From contig CAMLGD010000002.1 of the NCBI GenBank assembly GCA_946479405.1, positions 1-49,148 on the forward strand: 49,148 nucleotides of DNA, read 5' to 3'. This DNA is from an uncultured Vogesella sp. Its GTDB lineage: Bacteria > Pseudomonadota > Gammaproteobacteria > Burkholderiales > Chromobacteriaceae. Of this stretch, positions 10,118 through 18,947 are shown piece after piece; position 1 is the first letter of the stretch; each line of letters starts with the position of its first letter. A program made the translations under genes and the position numbers. Under the pieces are notes generated by a model. It did no database searches. It saw nothing but the letters and a program-made list of their open reading frames with translations, and was not told the DNA's origin.

Positions 10118-11242
10118 ATGTTAATAGGCGTTCCGAAGGAGATCAAAAATCACGAGTATCGCGTTGGCCTCACGCCGTCCGGTGTTCGTGAAATTGTGGC
10201 CGCCGGCCACGCGGTAGTGGTGCAAAGTCAGGCCGGTCTTGCCATCGGTTTTGCCGATGAGCACTACCTGCAGGCGGGGGCTTCGATCGCGGCATCGGCC
10301 GAGGCGGTGTTTGCCACGGCCGACATGATCATCAAGGTCAAGGAGCCGCAGGCGGTGGAGTGTCGCATGTTGCGCCCCGGGCAGGTGTTGTTTACCTACC
10401 TGCACCTGGCACCAGATCCGGAGCAGACGCGCTTGCTGGTGGAGTCCGATGCAATTGCCATTGCTTATGAGACGGTGACTGACGAACGTGGCGGCCTGCC
10501 TTTGCTGGCGCCGATGTCGGAAGTGGCTGGCCGGATGGCAGTGCAGGCGGGAGCGCATTCTCTTGAAAAGGCCCAGGGCGGCCGCGGCGTGCTGCTTGGT
10601 GGCGTGCCGGGCGTGGCCCCGGCCCGGGTGGTGGTGATCGGTGGTGGTGTGGTTGGTTTGAATGCAGCGCGTATGGCGCTGGGGCTGGGGGCGGATGTCA
10701 CGCTGCTGGATAAATCCCTGGCGCGGTTGAAAGAGATCGACAGTATTTACCAGGGTCGCATCAAGACGCTGATGTCCAATGCGGCCAACATCGAGGAATC
10801 GATCCGCGATGCCGACATGGTGGTGGGGGCGGTGTTGGTGCCCGGTGCGGCGGCGCCCAAGCTGGTCAGCCGTCGCATGCTGAAGAATATGAAGACCGGC
10901 GCGGTATTGGTGGATGTGGCAATCGATCAAGGTGGTTGCTTTGAAAGCAGCCGTCCTACCACGCACCAGGATCCGACCTATATCGTGGATGGCATCGTGC
11001 ATTACTGCGTTGCCAATATGCCGGGCGGGGTAGCACGTACCGCCACCATGGCGCTGACCAATGCCACCTTGCCTTATGTATTGGAATTGGCCGGCAAGGG
11101 CTGGGCCGAAGCATTAACCAGTAACCCGCACCTGCGCAACGGCCTGAACGTGTGCCGCGGCCAGGTGACCTACGCCGCCGTGGCGCGTGACCTGGGTTAC
11201 GACTATGTAGAACCGTTGGCGGCAATCAAGGCTGCCAGTTAA
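10118..11242 (+). CDS. ald: Alanine dehydrogenase
   Basis: A 374-residue NAD-dependent enzyme that converts L-alanine to pyruvate and ammonia, and back. The start MLIGVPKEIKNHEYRVGLTP is the family signature, with R15, K75 in IKVKEP and H96 in TYLHLAPD as the pyruvate-binding and catalytic residues. A Rossmann motif (VVVIGGGVVGLNAA, about 168-181) binds NAD. An AAAGGAG site precedes the ATG. It is the first gene of ald-puuD-puuA-aminotransferase. In this setting it probably takes apart the alanine produced when the aminotransferase uses pyruvate as amino acceptor. A repeat copy lies at 10780. Confidence 0.94.
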   Translation: MLIGVPKEIKNHEYRVGLTPSGVREIVAAGHAVVVQSQAGLAIGFADEHYLQAGASIAASAEAVFATADMIIKVKEPQAVECRMLRPGQVLFTYLHLAPDPEQTRLLVESDAIAIAYETVTDERGGLPLLAPMSEVAGRMAVQAGAHSLEKAQGGRGVLLGGVPGVAPARVVVIGGGVVGLNAARMALGLGADVTLLDKSLARLKEIDSIYQGRIKTLMSNAANIEESIRDADMVVGAVLVPGAAAPKLVSRRMLKNMKTGAVLVDVAIDQGGCFESSRPTTHQDPTYIVDGIVHYCVANMPGGVARTATMALTNATLPYVLELAGKGWAEALTSNPHLRNGLNVCRGQVTYAAVARDLGYDYVEPLAAIKAAS

Positions 11243-11257
11243 GCAACCGAGGAAATC

Positions 11258-12013
11258 ATGCAGCAACCGATTATCGGTATTCCATGTGATGTAAAGCAGA
11301 TCGGGCTGTTCCCGTTCCACGCGGTGGGTGAGAAGTACATCACCGCCGCGGTGGGCGGAGCAGGCGGCATTGCCATCCTGATTCCTGCCTTGGGGGATGC
11401 CGCCCAGCTGCGCGCCATTGTCGATCTGGTCGATGGCGTGCTGCTGCCGGGTTCGCCGTCCAACGTCGAGCCGCACCATTATCAGGGGGCGCCCAGCCGC
11501 GAGGGCACGCTGCACGATGTGGCACGTGATGCCACCACGCTGCCGCTGATCAGCATGCTGGTAGACGAGGGCGTGCCGCTGCTGGGCATCTGCCGCGGCT
11601 TCCAGGAAATCAACGTGATACTGGGCGGCGAGCTGCACCAGCACGTGCAGGAACAGCCGGGGCTGAATGATCATCGCGAGCCGGATACCAGCAATCTGGA
11701 AGAAATGTACGGCCCGGCGCACGCGGTGACGTTGGCCGCAGGCGGTCTGCTGCAGGGCTGGTTGGGCTGCGATAGTGCAATGGTGAATTCCATTCACCAG
11801 CAGGGTATCAAGCGGCTGGCGCCAGGGCTGGAAGTGGAGGCGGTGGCCGAAGATGGCTTGGTGGAAGCCTACCGCGTGGCTCGCGCCAAGAGTTTTGCCT
11901 TTGCCGTACAGTGGCACCCAGAATGGAAATACTGGGACAACAAAGTATCCCAAGCGATTTTGAAGGCTTTCGGCGATGCCTGCCGAGAGCGCCGTATGCG
12001 CCGGAACCAATAG
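11258..12013 (+). CDS. puuD: Gamma-glutamyl-gamma-aminobutyrate hydrolase
   Basis: A 251-residue class I glutamine-amidotransferase-like hydrolase. It splits gamma-glutamyl-GABA into glutamate and GABA in the putrescine pathway. The catalytic triad is visible: C112 in LLGICRGFQEINV, H220 and E222 in VQWHPEW. The family-typical PGSPSNVEPHHY loop is present. It starts 15 bases after ald with a GAGGAAATC site, so the two are translated from one message. A repeat copy lies at 11732, encoding TLAAGG. Confidence 0.92.
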   Translation: MQQPIIGIPCDVKQIGLFPFHAVGEKYITAAVGGAGGIAILIPALGDAAQLRAIVDLVDGVLLPGSPSNVEPHHYQGAPSREGTLHDVARDATTLPLISMLVDEGVPLLGICRGFQEINVILGGELHQHVQEQPGLNDHREPDTSNLEEMYGPAHAVTLAAGGLLQGWLGCDSAMVNSIHQQGIKRLAPGLEVEAVAEDGLVEAYRVARAKSFAFAVQWHPEWKYWDNKVSQAILKAFGDACRERRMRRNQ

Positions 12014-12085
12014 CCGGCACGTACTCGGCAAACCATCCGCCCCGGGTCTGACCACCCGCGAGGCCGGAGAAAAGAGGAAAGCATC

Positions 12086-13420
12086 ATGAGTCACCAAATG
12101 TTCGAATGGTTGCGAGAGCACAGAATCACTGAAGTGGAGTGCATTGTTCCGGATATGACCGGCGTTGCACGCGGCAAGATTGTTCCCAAGGACAAGTTTG
12201 TGTCCGAAGCGGAAATGCGTCTGCCGGAAGCGGTATTGATCCAGACGGTTACCGGGGACTATCCCGATGACAGCATGCTGGACCTGACCGATCCGGACAT
12301 GGTGCTGAAGCCCGATCCCGACAGCCTGCGCTTCGTGCCGTGGGCAACCGACCCGACCGCGCAGCTGATTTTCGACGCCTTCCGCGCCGACGGCTCGCCG
12401 GTGGAAGTGGCACCGCGTAGTGTGCTGCGTCGTGTACTGCAGCTGTACACCGACAACGGTTGGGCTCCGGTTGTGGCGCCGGAGATGGAGTTTTACCTGC
12501 TTTCCCCGAACCCGGATCCGGATATCCCGCTGGCCCCGCCGATCGGCCGCACCGGCCGTGCCGAATTCGGCCGCCGCTCCTACGCCATCGATGCGGTGAA
12601 CGAGTTCGACCCGCTGTTCGAAGACATCTACGACTACTGCCATGCGCAGAACCTGGAAGTCGATACGCTGATTCACGAAATCGGCACCGCGCAGATGGAG
12701 ATCAACTTCCTGCACGGCAACGCGCTGGATCTGTGCGACCAGGTGTTCCTGTTCAAGCGCACCGTGCGCGAGGCAGCGTTCCGCCACAATATGTACGCCA
12801 CCTTCATGGCCAAGCCGATGGAAGGCGAGCCGGGCAGTGCGATGCACATTCACCAGAGCGTGACCGACATCAACACCGGCAAGAACCTGTTCAGCAACCC
12901 GGACGGTACTCCGTCCGAGATGTTCCTGCACTTCATCGGTGGCCTGCAGCACTACCTGCCGGAGTGCATGCCGTTCTTCGCACCGTACGTGAACTCCTAT
13001 CGTCGCCTGTCGCGCTACACCGCGGCGCCGACCAACGTGGAGTGGGGCTACGACAACCGCACCGTCGGCCTGCGTGTGCCGCATTCCTCGCCGGCCGCGC
13101 GCCGTGTGGAAAACCGCGTGCCGGGTGTGGACGTGAACCCGTACATCGCCATGGCTGCCACCCTGGCCTGCGGCTACCTGGGCATCATCAACAAGATCAA
13201 GCCGCGCGATCCGCTGTCCAGCGACGCCTACGAGCTGCCGTTCCAGTTCCCGCGTGGCACTGAAGAAGCGCTGGAGCGTCTGTCGCGCTGCCATGACCTG
13301 GCCGAGGTAATGGGGCCGCGCTTCGTGAAGATGTTCATCGGCATGAAAGAGAAAGAGTTTGCCGAGTACTTCCGCGTCATCAGCCCGTGGGAACGTCGCT
13401 TCCTGCTGCTGCATGTGTAA
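12086..13420 (+). CDS. puuA: Gamma-glutamylpolyamine synthetase (glutamine synthetase family)
   Basis: A 444-residue glutamine synthetase-like ligase. The fold signatures are in place: the N-terminal beta-grasp part (ECIVPDMTGVARGK), the EMEFYLL metal-site strand near 131, HIHQS near 254 and VDVNPYIAMAATLACGYLG near 345. Such proteins beside PuuD and PuuC ligate glutamate to putrescine or longer polyamines (PuuA, or PauA/SpuB in Pseudomonas). True glutamine synthetase is unlikely: the context and the missing adenylylation-site sequence argue against it. A GAGGAAAG ribosome site is seen. The gap to the aminotransferase holds a hairpin. Confidence 0.88.
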   Translation: MSHQMFEWLREHRITEVECIVPDMTGVARGKIVPKDKFVSEAEMRLPEAVLIQTVTGDYPDDSMLDLTDPDMVLKPDPDSLRFVPWATDPTAQLIFDAFRADGSPVEVAPRSVLRRVLQLYTDNGWAPVVAPEMEFYLLSPNPDPDIPLAPPIGRTGRAEFGRRSYAIDAVNEFDPLFEDIYDYCHAQNLEVDTLIHEIGTAQMEINFLHGNALDLCDQVFLFKRTVREAAFRHNMYATFMAKPMEGEPGSAMHIHQSVTDINTGKNLFSNPDGTPSEMFLHFIGGLQHYLPECMPFFAPYVNSYRRLSRYTAAPTNVEWGYDNRTVGLRVPHSSPAARRVENRVPGVDVNPYIAMAATLACGYLGIINKIKPRDPLSSDAYELPFQFPRGTEEALERLSRCHDLAEVMGPRFVKMFIGMKEKEFAEYFRVISPWERRFLLLHV

Positions 13421-13479
13421 CAGCTGACGCGATATAACAAGCACCGCAGCCCGCTGGGCTGACGAATACGGTGCATGCG

Positions 13480-13502
13480 CCTGCGGCCAACCTGGCCGCA
13501 GG
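13480..13502 (+). terminator. Repeat-derived hairpin between puuA and the aminotransferase
   Basis: CCTGCGGCCA (13480-13489) pairs perfectly with TGGCCGCAGG (13493-13502) around ACC. One arm is a full repeat copy, the other lacks a single T. No T run follows, so it may reduce read-through or protect the puuA message rather than stop transcription. Confidence 0.55.
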
Positions 13503-13525
13503 TGGCCTTACCTAGGAGAGTAGAA

Positions 13526-14908
13526 ATGACGCAGCAACAACGCAGCACCGCTCAGTGGCGCGAATTGGACGCGGCCCATCACCTGCACCCGTTTACCGAC
13601 ACCGCTTCGCTGAATGAGCAAGGCGTGCGCATGATTACCCACGCCGACGGTATCTATCTGTGGGATAGCGAAGGCAACAAGATCACCGACGGCATGGCTG
13701 GCCTGTGGTGCGTAAATATTGGTTATGGCCGCAAGGATCTGTCTGAAGTCGCCAAGCGCCAGATGGACGAGCTTGCTTATTACAATACTTTCTTCAAGAC
13801 CTCGCATCCGGCGGTAGTGGAACTGTCGCACCTGTTGGCGGAAGTGGCGCCGGCCGGTTTTGATCACGTGTTCTACACCAACTCCGGCTCCGAGTCGGTC
13901 GATACCATGATCCGCATGGTGCGCCGCTACTGGGACGTGAAGGGCAAACCGCAGAAGAAAACCCTGATCGGCCGCTGGAACGGTTATCACGGTTCCACCA
14001 TCGGCGGTGCCTCGCTGGGTGGTATGAGCTATATGCACGAACAGGGCGATCTGCCGATTCCGGGTATCGCCCATATCGAGCAGCCTTGGTACTACAAGCA
14101 TGGCAAGGACATGACGCCGGAAGAGTTCGGCGTGGCTGCTGCGCACTGGCTGGAAGAGAAAATCCTGGAAATCGGCGCCGACAAGGTGGCCGCTTTCGTC
14201 GGTGAGCCGATTCAGGGCGCCGGTGGTGTGATTGTGCCGCCGTCCACCTACTGGCCGGAAATCGAGCGCATCTGCCGCAAGTACGACATCCTGCTGGTGG
14301 CCGATGAAGTGATTTGCGGTTTCGGCCGTACCGGCGAATGGTTTGGTCAGCAGCATTTCGGTTTCAAGCCGGACATCTTCACCACCGCCAAGGGTCTGTC
14401 CTCTGGCTATCTGCCGATCGGTGCCGTGTTCGTCGGAAACGATGTAGCCGCAACGTTGGCCGCAGGCGGCGATTTCAATCACGGCTTTACCTATTCCGGT
14501 CATCCGGTGGCCGCCGCCGTGGCGCACGCCAACGTCAAGGCGTTGCGTGACGAGGGTATCGTGCAACGCGTGAAAGAAGATACCGGTCCGTATATGCAAA
14601 AGCGCTGGCGCGAGACCTTCGGCCAGTTCGAGCATGTGGACGACATCCGTGGTGTGGGGCTGATCCAGGCGTTTACGCTGGTGAAAAACAAGGCTACCCG
14701 CGAGCTGTTCGACAACTGGGGCGAGATCGGCCTGATGTGCCGCGATATCTTCTTCGGCAGCAACCTGATCATGCGTGCCTGTGGCGATCACATCGTCTGC
14801 GCGCCACCGCTGGTGATCACCAAGGCCGAGATCGACAGCATGCTGGCTACGGCGGCTCGCTGCATGGAAACATTCGAGCAGAAACTGCGTGAGCGTGGCC
14901 TTGCCTGA
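13526..14908 (+). CDS. spuC: Class III aminotransferase, putrescine-pyruvate type
   Basis: A 460-residue PLP enzyme. D260 (VADEVICGFGRTG) and the PLP-binding K289 (TTAKGLSSGY) are present, with the TNSGSESVDTMIRM phosphate loop near 118-131. Overall similarity is to SpuC and related omega-amine:pyruvate aminotransferases, which turn putrescine into 4-aminobutyraldehyde with pyruvate as acceptor and alanine as product. The ATG at 13526 follows an AGGAGAG site. Position at the end of ald-puuD-puuA supports polyamine use. Substrate could also be another diamine or beta-alanine. A repeat copy lies at 14456. Confidence 0.85.
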   Translation: MTQQQRSTAQWRELDAAHHLHPFTDTASLNEQGVRMITHADGIYLWDSEGNKITDGMAGLWCVNIGYGRKDLSEVAKRQMDELAYYNTFFKTSHPAVVELSHLLAEVAPAGFDHVFYTNSGSESVDTMIRMVRRYWDVKGKPQKKTLIGRWNGYHGSTIGGASLGGMSYMHEQGDLPIPGIAHIEQPWYYKHGKDMTPEEFGVAAAHWLEEKILEIGADKVAAFVGEPIQGAGGVIVPPSTYWPEIERICRKYDILLVADEVICGFGRTGEWFGQQHFGFKPDIFTTAKGLSSGYLPIGAVFVGNDVAATLAAGGDFNHGFTYSGHPVAAAVAHANVKALRDEGIVQRVKEDTGPYMQKRWRETFGQFEHVDDIRGVGLIQAFTLVKNKATRELFDNWGEIGLMCRDIFFGSNLIMRACGDHIVCAPPLVITKAEIDSMLATAARCMETFEQKLRERGLA

Positions 14909-14932
14909 TTAGTTGCCGGCAGCCACTCAGCC

Positions 14933-14966
14933 AAAGCGGGTTTTGATACAATCAAACCCGCTTTTT
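14933..14966 (+). terminator. Rho-independent terminator of the polyamine operon
   Basis: AAAGCGGGTTTTGAT pairs with ATCAAACCCGCTTT (one T bulge) around ACA, followed by TTT. It lies 25 bases after the aminotransferase stop. Confidence 0.85.
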
Positions 14967-15102
14967 CTATTCAAACTGATCGCAGGACGTGGTGGCAGCA
15001 TGCTGGATGACCGGCGTGCTGCCAGCATCTCTTCTCGCAACGCACGGACTGTCGCGGCCAACCTGATGGCCGGATAGTTGCAAACGCACAAAGGCAGGCA
15101 GC

Positions 15103-16011
15103 ATGGCTGACGAATCGCAACGCCCCATTGTCGTCAAGAAAATCAAGAAAGGCGGCCACGGCCACCACGGTGGTGCATGGAAGATTGCCTATGCCGACTT
15201 CGTTACCGCGATGATGGCGTTCTTCCTGCTGATGTGGCTGCTGGGTTCGACATCGTCCGGCATGTTGGCCGGCATCTCCGACTACTTCCGTACTCCGCTG
15301 AAAACCGCACTGCAGGGTGGCGAAGGTACTGGTGCTTCGACTTCGGTGATCAAGGGTGGCGGCACCGATCTGACCAAGTCGACCGGCGTGGTTTCCAAGG
15401 GTAGCCCACGGGAACAGACCGACCAGAAAAAGGGCCGTGGCGAGCAGGAGAAAAAAATGCGTCAACTGCAGCAACGCATCCAGCAGCAGCTGGATGTGAC
15501 GCTGAGCAAGAATGAGGCACTGAAGGCGCTGGAAAAACAGATTCGCATGGAAATGACGCCGGATGGCCTGCGTATCATGATCATCGACGAGCAGAACCGG
15601 CCGATGTTCCAGTCCGGCGGCTTCGTGCCACTGGAGCATACCCGCATCATCTTGCAGCAAATCGGCCGTGAGCTGAACGGCATCGACAGCAAGATCAGTA
15701 TTTCCGGCCATACCGACGCCAATCGCTTTACCGGGAGTGCGGCCGGCTACACCAACTGGGAGTTGTCGTCGGATCGTGCCAATGCTGCCCGTCGCGAGAT
15801 GGTGGCGGGCGGCATGGCCGACGAGAAAGTTCTGCGCGTGGTCGGGCTGGGCGCGGCGGACCCGATCAACCGGCAGAACATGTTCAGCTCGGAAAACCGC
15901 CGTATCGCCATCGTGATCCTGACCAAGGAGGCGGAAGAGCGCATTCGCACCGATGGTGGTGCACAGCAGGCGGAGCCGGGTGCGGTACCTGCCGTCGAGG
16001 GTAGCCAATAA
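15103..16011 (+). CDS. motB: Flagellar motor stator protein MotB
   Basis: A 302-residue stator subunit. A short basic cytoplasmic N-terminus leads into one membrane helix with the family signature AWKIAYADFVTAMMAFFLLMWLL split around D32, the essential proton-carrying Asp. The plug region (ISDYFRTPL) follows, then an OmpA-like peptidoglycan-binding domain (about 150-270; SGHTDANRF, SSDRANAARRE). It matches E. coli MotB closely. MotB normally works with MotA, usually encoded just upstream; here the upstream neighbour is a terminated polyamine operon and no motA is in view. It is followed without a gap by a methyltransferase gene. Confidence 0.93.
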   Translation: MADESQRPIVVKKIKKGGHGHHGGAWKIAYADFVTAMMAFFLLMWLLGSTSSGMLAGISDYFRTPLKTALQGGEGTGASTSVIKGGGTDLTKSTGVVSKGSPREQTDQKKGRGEQEKKMRQLQQRIQQQLDVTLSKNEALKALEKQIRMEMTPDGLRIMIIDEQNRPMFQSGGFVPLEHTRIILQQIGRELNGIDSKISISGHTDANRFTGSAAGYTNWELSSDRANAARREMVAGGMADEKVLRVVGLGAADPINRQNMFSSENRRIAIVILTKEAEERIRTDGGAQQAEPGAVPAVEGSQ

Positions 16012-16761
16012 GTGCGTCTGCGCGCCATCGTGCGGGCACTGCTGGTGCAGTTGCTGGCTGCTGTGCTGGCTTGGAGTGTGGTGGCACCGCTCGGCATGCC
16101 GTGGCGCTGGGTGTTGCTGCAGGCGCTGACCGCCGGGCTGCTGGCCCGGTTTGCCGGTGTGCGCGGCTATGGGTTGGGCCTGCATGTACTGTTTGCGCCG
16201 GCGGTGCTGCTGGCAATGCAACTGCAGCTGCCCGGCTGGGTCTATCTGTTGGGGCTGTTGCTGACCTTGGCGTTGTCACGCAACGCGCTTACCGAACAAG
16301 TGCCGCTGTACCTGTCATCGCAGGAAAGCATCGTTGCGCTGGCGGCGGCATTGCCTGCCGGCGTGCGGGTGCTGGATCTGGGTAGCGGCGATGGCCGCGT
16401 GGTGTTGCAGTTGGCCGCATTGCGCCCCGATCTGACGGTCTGCGGCGTGGAAAATGCGCTGCTGCCATGGCTGTGGAGCCGCTGGCGCTACTGGCGCGCC
16501 GGGCGGCCGGCCAATGCCAGCTTGCGGTTTGGAAGTTTCTGGCAGCTGGATTGGCAGTCCTACGACGTGGTGCATGCCTTTCTGTCGCCGGTACCGATGG
16601 CACGGGTATGGCAGCAGTTTCAGCACTGCTGCCACCCTGGTGCCATACTGGTGAGTAATACTTTTATGATACAAGGGATGGCTCCGCAGCAACGTTTGCC
16701 GCTCTCCGGCCCTCTGCAAACCGAACTCTTGATCTGGCGTCACCCGCATGGAACTTGCTAA
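16012..16761 (+). CDS. Membrane-anchored class I SAM methyltransferase, uncharacterised
   Basis: A 249-residue protein starting with GTG right after the motB stop. The first 90 residues are hydrophobic and hold about three membrane segments (AIVRALLVQLLAAVLAWSV; LGLHVLFAPAVLLAMQLQL; VYLLGLLLTLAL). The rest is a Rossmann methyltransferase: motif I VLDLGSGDGRVVLQLAAL near 118-135, then GVENALL as the acidic loop. No substrate motif is recognisable. It overlaps the next gene by 14 bases, so it is part of one run from motB to the SpoU gene. A repeat copy at 16411 encodes QLAAL. Substrate unknown. Confidence 0.75.
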   Translation: MRLRAIVRALLVQLLAAVLAWSVVAPLGMPWRWVLLQALTAGLLARFAGVRGYGLGLHVLFAPAVLLAMQLQLPGWVYLLGLLLTLALSRNALTEQVPLYLSSQESIVALAAALPAGVRVLDLGSGDGRVVLQLAALRPDLTVCGVENALLPWLWSRWRYWRAGRPANASLRFGSFWQLDWQSYDVVHAFLSPVPMARVWQQFQHCCHPGAILVSNTFMIQGMAPQQRLPLSGPLQTELLIWRHPHGTC

Positions 16762-18076
16762 CTGGCTGTCCTCGCTGTCCGAAAACCGCTGGCCGGTACT
16801 GTCCGATACCGCCGGCGCGGTGCGGCGCATGATGCTGCGCCATCCGGACGACATCGCGTTTTCCGAGTTGGCCAACCTCACTCTGTCCGACCCTTTCCTG
16901 TTGCTGGATCTATTGCGGCTGGTCGGAGCATCCAGTGCCGTGCAGCGCAGTGAATCCAACCCTACCGTCGAGCAGATGCTGATGATGCTGGGGCTGGAAG
17001 CGGTCAAGAAACGTTACGCCTATGTGCAGGCGTTTGCGGTTAGCCGTGGCAAGCTGGATGCCGAGGTGCTGGATGCCCTGGGCGGCTGGCTGGGTAAAAG
17101 CCGTGTCGCAGCCTTTCTGATCAAGGACTGGCTGGCGATGATAGGTGAAACGCGGGTCGAGGATTGTTTCATCGCCGCGCTGGTGTACAACCTGCCTGCC
17201 TGTCTCTACCTGATCTACCGTAACCGGGTGCCGCAGGGGCCGTTGCTGCAGGAGGTGTCCGACGTATTCGGTTTGGATTACCCCAAGCTGCTGGAGCAGT
17301 TCATTCAGCGCATGCCGCTGCCCAGCGGGTTGCTGGCGACGCTGGGAAGCGGGCCGGTCAGCCGGCGGCGGCAGCTGCTGAAGCTGGCCATTGCCACGGC
17401 CAATGGTATCGACCAGGGCTGCTGGCGTTCGCAGTGGAATATCGGCGTCGAAGCGGCGGCGCGCTTGATCGGTTGTACCGCAGAAGCGGCACAAAAGCCG
17501 GTGCAGGATGCCGTGTTGCGGGTGGCCCGTAATCCGCGGGCGCCGGGCTATGCCTATCCGGCCCGCGCCTATCTGTGGCGGGAGGGGCCGTTTCCGCAAG
17601 TGGCCGAACAGCATCCAGTGGCCACGCTCAGCGGCGAAGAGCAGCTGGAGCTGGCGTTGCGCGAATCCATTCGCCACTTTGCCAATGATCTCAAGCTGGA
17701 GCGCATTTTCTTCCTGCGCTATGAGCAGCGCAGCCACACGCTGAAACTGCGTTACCAGATTGGCTTGGACGATAATGACCCGCTGCGCAAGCTGGCGGTG
17801 TCGTTGGAGCCAGGTAGCTTTTTCAATCTGCTGGCCAGCAAGGCGCAAAGCTTCCATGCGCCGGCAGGCGCCCGCCCGCAGTTGGCACACCGCTACGGCG
17901 ACGAGTTTCTGTCGCTGCTGGGTAATGGGGCGTTTGCCGCCATGTCCGTATTTACCGGCCACAAGCTGGCGGGTGTCTTCGTGGTAGACAACTACCGCAG
18001 CAACAAACCGATTGATGACGATACCTACCAGCGGTTCAAGGAAACCGTGGCGCGGGTGTCGCAGATTGCCCTGTAA
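16748..18076 (+). CDS. HDOD domain protein with C-terminal GAF-like region
   Basis: A 442-residue protein. Residues about 10-210 fit the HDOD domain, a degenerate HD fold found in bacterial signalling proteins (SDPFLLLDLLRLVGASSA, MLMMLGLEAVKKRYAYVQAF). The last 150 residues look like a GAF sensor (LRYQIGLDDNDPLRKLAVSL, FVVDNYRSNKPIDDDTYQ). HDOD proteins are often tied to motility, c-di-GMP or stress control, but the activity is unknown. It starts inside the methyltransferase gene and abuts the SpoU gene, whose ATG follows its stop directly, so translation is probably coupled. Co-location with motB suggests a link to motility, as inference. Confidence 0.8.
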   Translation: MELANWLSSLSENRWPVLSDTAGAVRRMMLRHPDDIAFSELANLTLSDPFLLLDLLRLVGASSAVQRSESNPTVEQMLMMLGLEAVKKRYAYVQAFAVSRGKLDAEVLDALGGWLGKSRVAAFLIKDWLAMIGETRVEDCFIAALVYNLPACLYLIYRNRVPQGPLLQEVSDVFGLDYPKLLEQFIQRMPLPSGLLATLGSGPVSRRRQLLKLAIATANGIDQGCWRSQWNIGVEAAARLIGCTAEAAQKPVQDAVLRVARNPRAPGYAYPARAYLWREGPFPQVAEQHPVATLSGEEQLELALRESIRHFANDLKLERIFFLRYEQRSHTLKLRYQIGLDDNDPLRKLAVSLEPGSFFNLLASKAQSFHAPAGARPQLAHRYGDEFLSLLGNGAFAAMSVFTGHKLAGVFVVDNYRSNKPIDDDTYQRFKETVARVSQIAL

Positions 18077-18862
18077 ATGACATTCCACAAACACATTACC
18101 TCGGCAGCCAACGATGAGATGAAGCAGTTGGCCCGCCTGCTCGATACCGCGCGCGAGCGCCGCAAACACGGTGTTGTCGTGCTGGAAGGCCTTCACCTGC
18201 TGCAGTCGGCGCTGGCTGCCGGCTGGCGGCCGTTGGCGCTGTATGTCAACGAGGCGGCTGCCGGCAAGGGCGAGCTACTGTCGTTGCTGGTCCGCGTCGA
18301 TCCGCATGTCTGCCATCTGGTCGCCACGGCCGTGCTGGCCAAGGTGACCACGCTGGCGACGCCATCCGAAGTGCTGGCCATCTGTGAGCGACCGGCTGTG
18401 CCGGCGCTGCCGGCTGGTAGCGCCTGCGTGATGCTGGACGATGTCCAGGATCCGGGCAATCTGGGCACTATCTTGCGCTGTGCAGCTGCGGCCAACGTGC
18501 GCGAGGTGTTTTTATCCCGCGGCTGTGTGGACGTGTATTCGCCTAAAGTGTTGCGTGCGGGGATGGGGGCGCATTTTGTGCTGAACATCCACGAGGCGCA
18601 GGATCTGCCGGCAAGGTTGGCCGCATTTCATGGCCGCAAGCTGGTGACGCACCTGGAGGGCAGTGTCTCGCTGTACAGCCAGGATCTCACCGGGCCAGTG
18701 GCTTTTGTCTTTGGCAACGAAGGAGCTGGCGTGAGCGAGGCGGTGCTGCAGCAGGCCGATGTGCGAGTGCGCATCCCCATGCCCGGGCATGCCGAATCTC
18801 TGAACGTGGCGATGGCTGCTACGGTATGCCTGTTTGAGCGGGTGCGGCAGCTGGAAGGCTGA
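18077..18862 (+). CDS. SpoU/TrmH family RNA 2'-O-methyltransferase
   Basis: A 261-residue SPOUT methyltransferase. It has an N-terminal substrate-binding region with the usual arrangement (about 1-100; KQLARLLDTARERRKHGVVVLEG) and the three knot motifs: LDDVQDPGNLGTILRCAAA, VAFVFGNEGAGVS and PMPGHAESLNVAMAATVCLFE. Such enzymes methylate ribose in rRNA or tRNA (RlmB or TrmH types); the target cannot be told. ATG follows the upstream stop codon without a gap. Two repeat copies (18487, 18617) lie within the gene. A strong terminator follows. Confidence 0.88.
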   Translation: MTFHKHITSAANDEMKQLARLLDTARERRKHGVVVLEGLHLLQSALAAGWRPLALYVNEAAAGKGELLSLLVRVDPHVCHLVATAVLAKVTTLATPSEVLAICERPAVPALPAGSACVMLDDVQDPGNLGTILRCAAAANVREVFLSRGCVDVYSPKVLRAGMGAHFVLNIHEAQDLPARLAAFHGRKLVTHLEGSVSLYSQDLTGPVAFVFGNEGAGVSEAVLQQADVRVRIPMPGHAESLNVAMAATVCLFERVRQLEG

Positions 18863-18871
18863 TTGCTCTCG

Positions 18872-18898
18872 ACAAGGCCGCGCCATGCGCGGCCTTGT
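18872..18898 (+). terminator. Terminator of the motB-SpoU operon
   Basis: ACAAGGCCGCGC pairs perfectly with GCGCGGCCTTGT around CAT, a 12-bp stem 10 bases after the SpoU gene stop, followed by the T-containing ACTTTGTATTG. Confidence 0.75.
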
Positions 18899-18947
18899 AC
18901 TTTGTATTGTGGTTCATCAGTGGGGCGCTGTAGTTAAGGGAGTGGCG

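Noticed and set aside
11114..13444. 776-codon minus-strand open frame across ald, puuD and puuA
   Set aside because: Covers three clear genes and their gaps on the other strand; no motifs or start signals.
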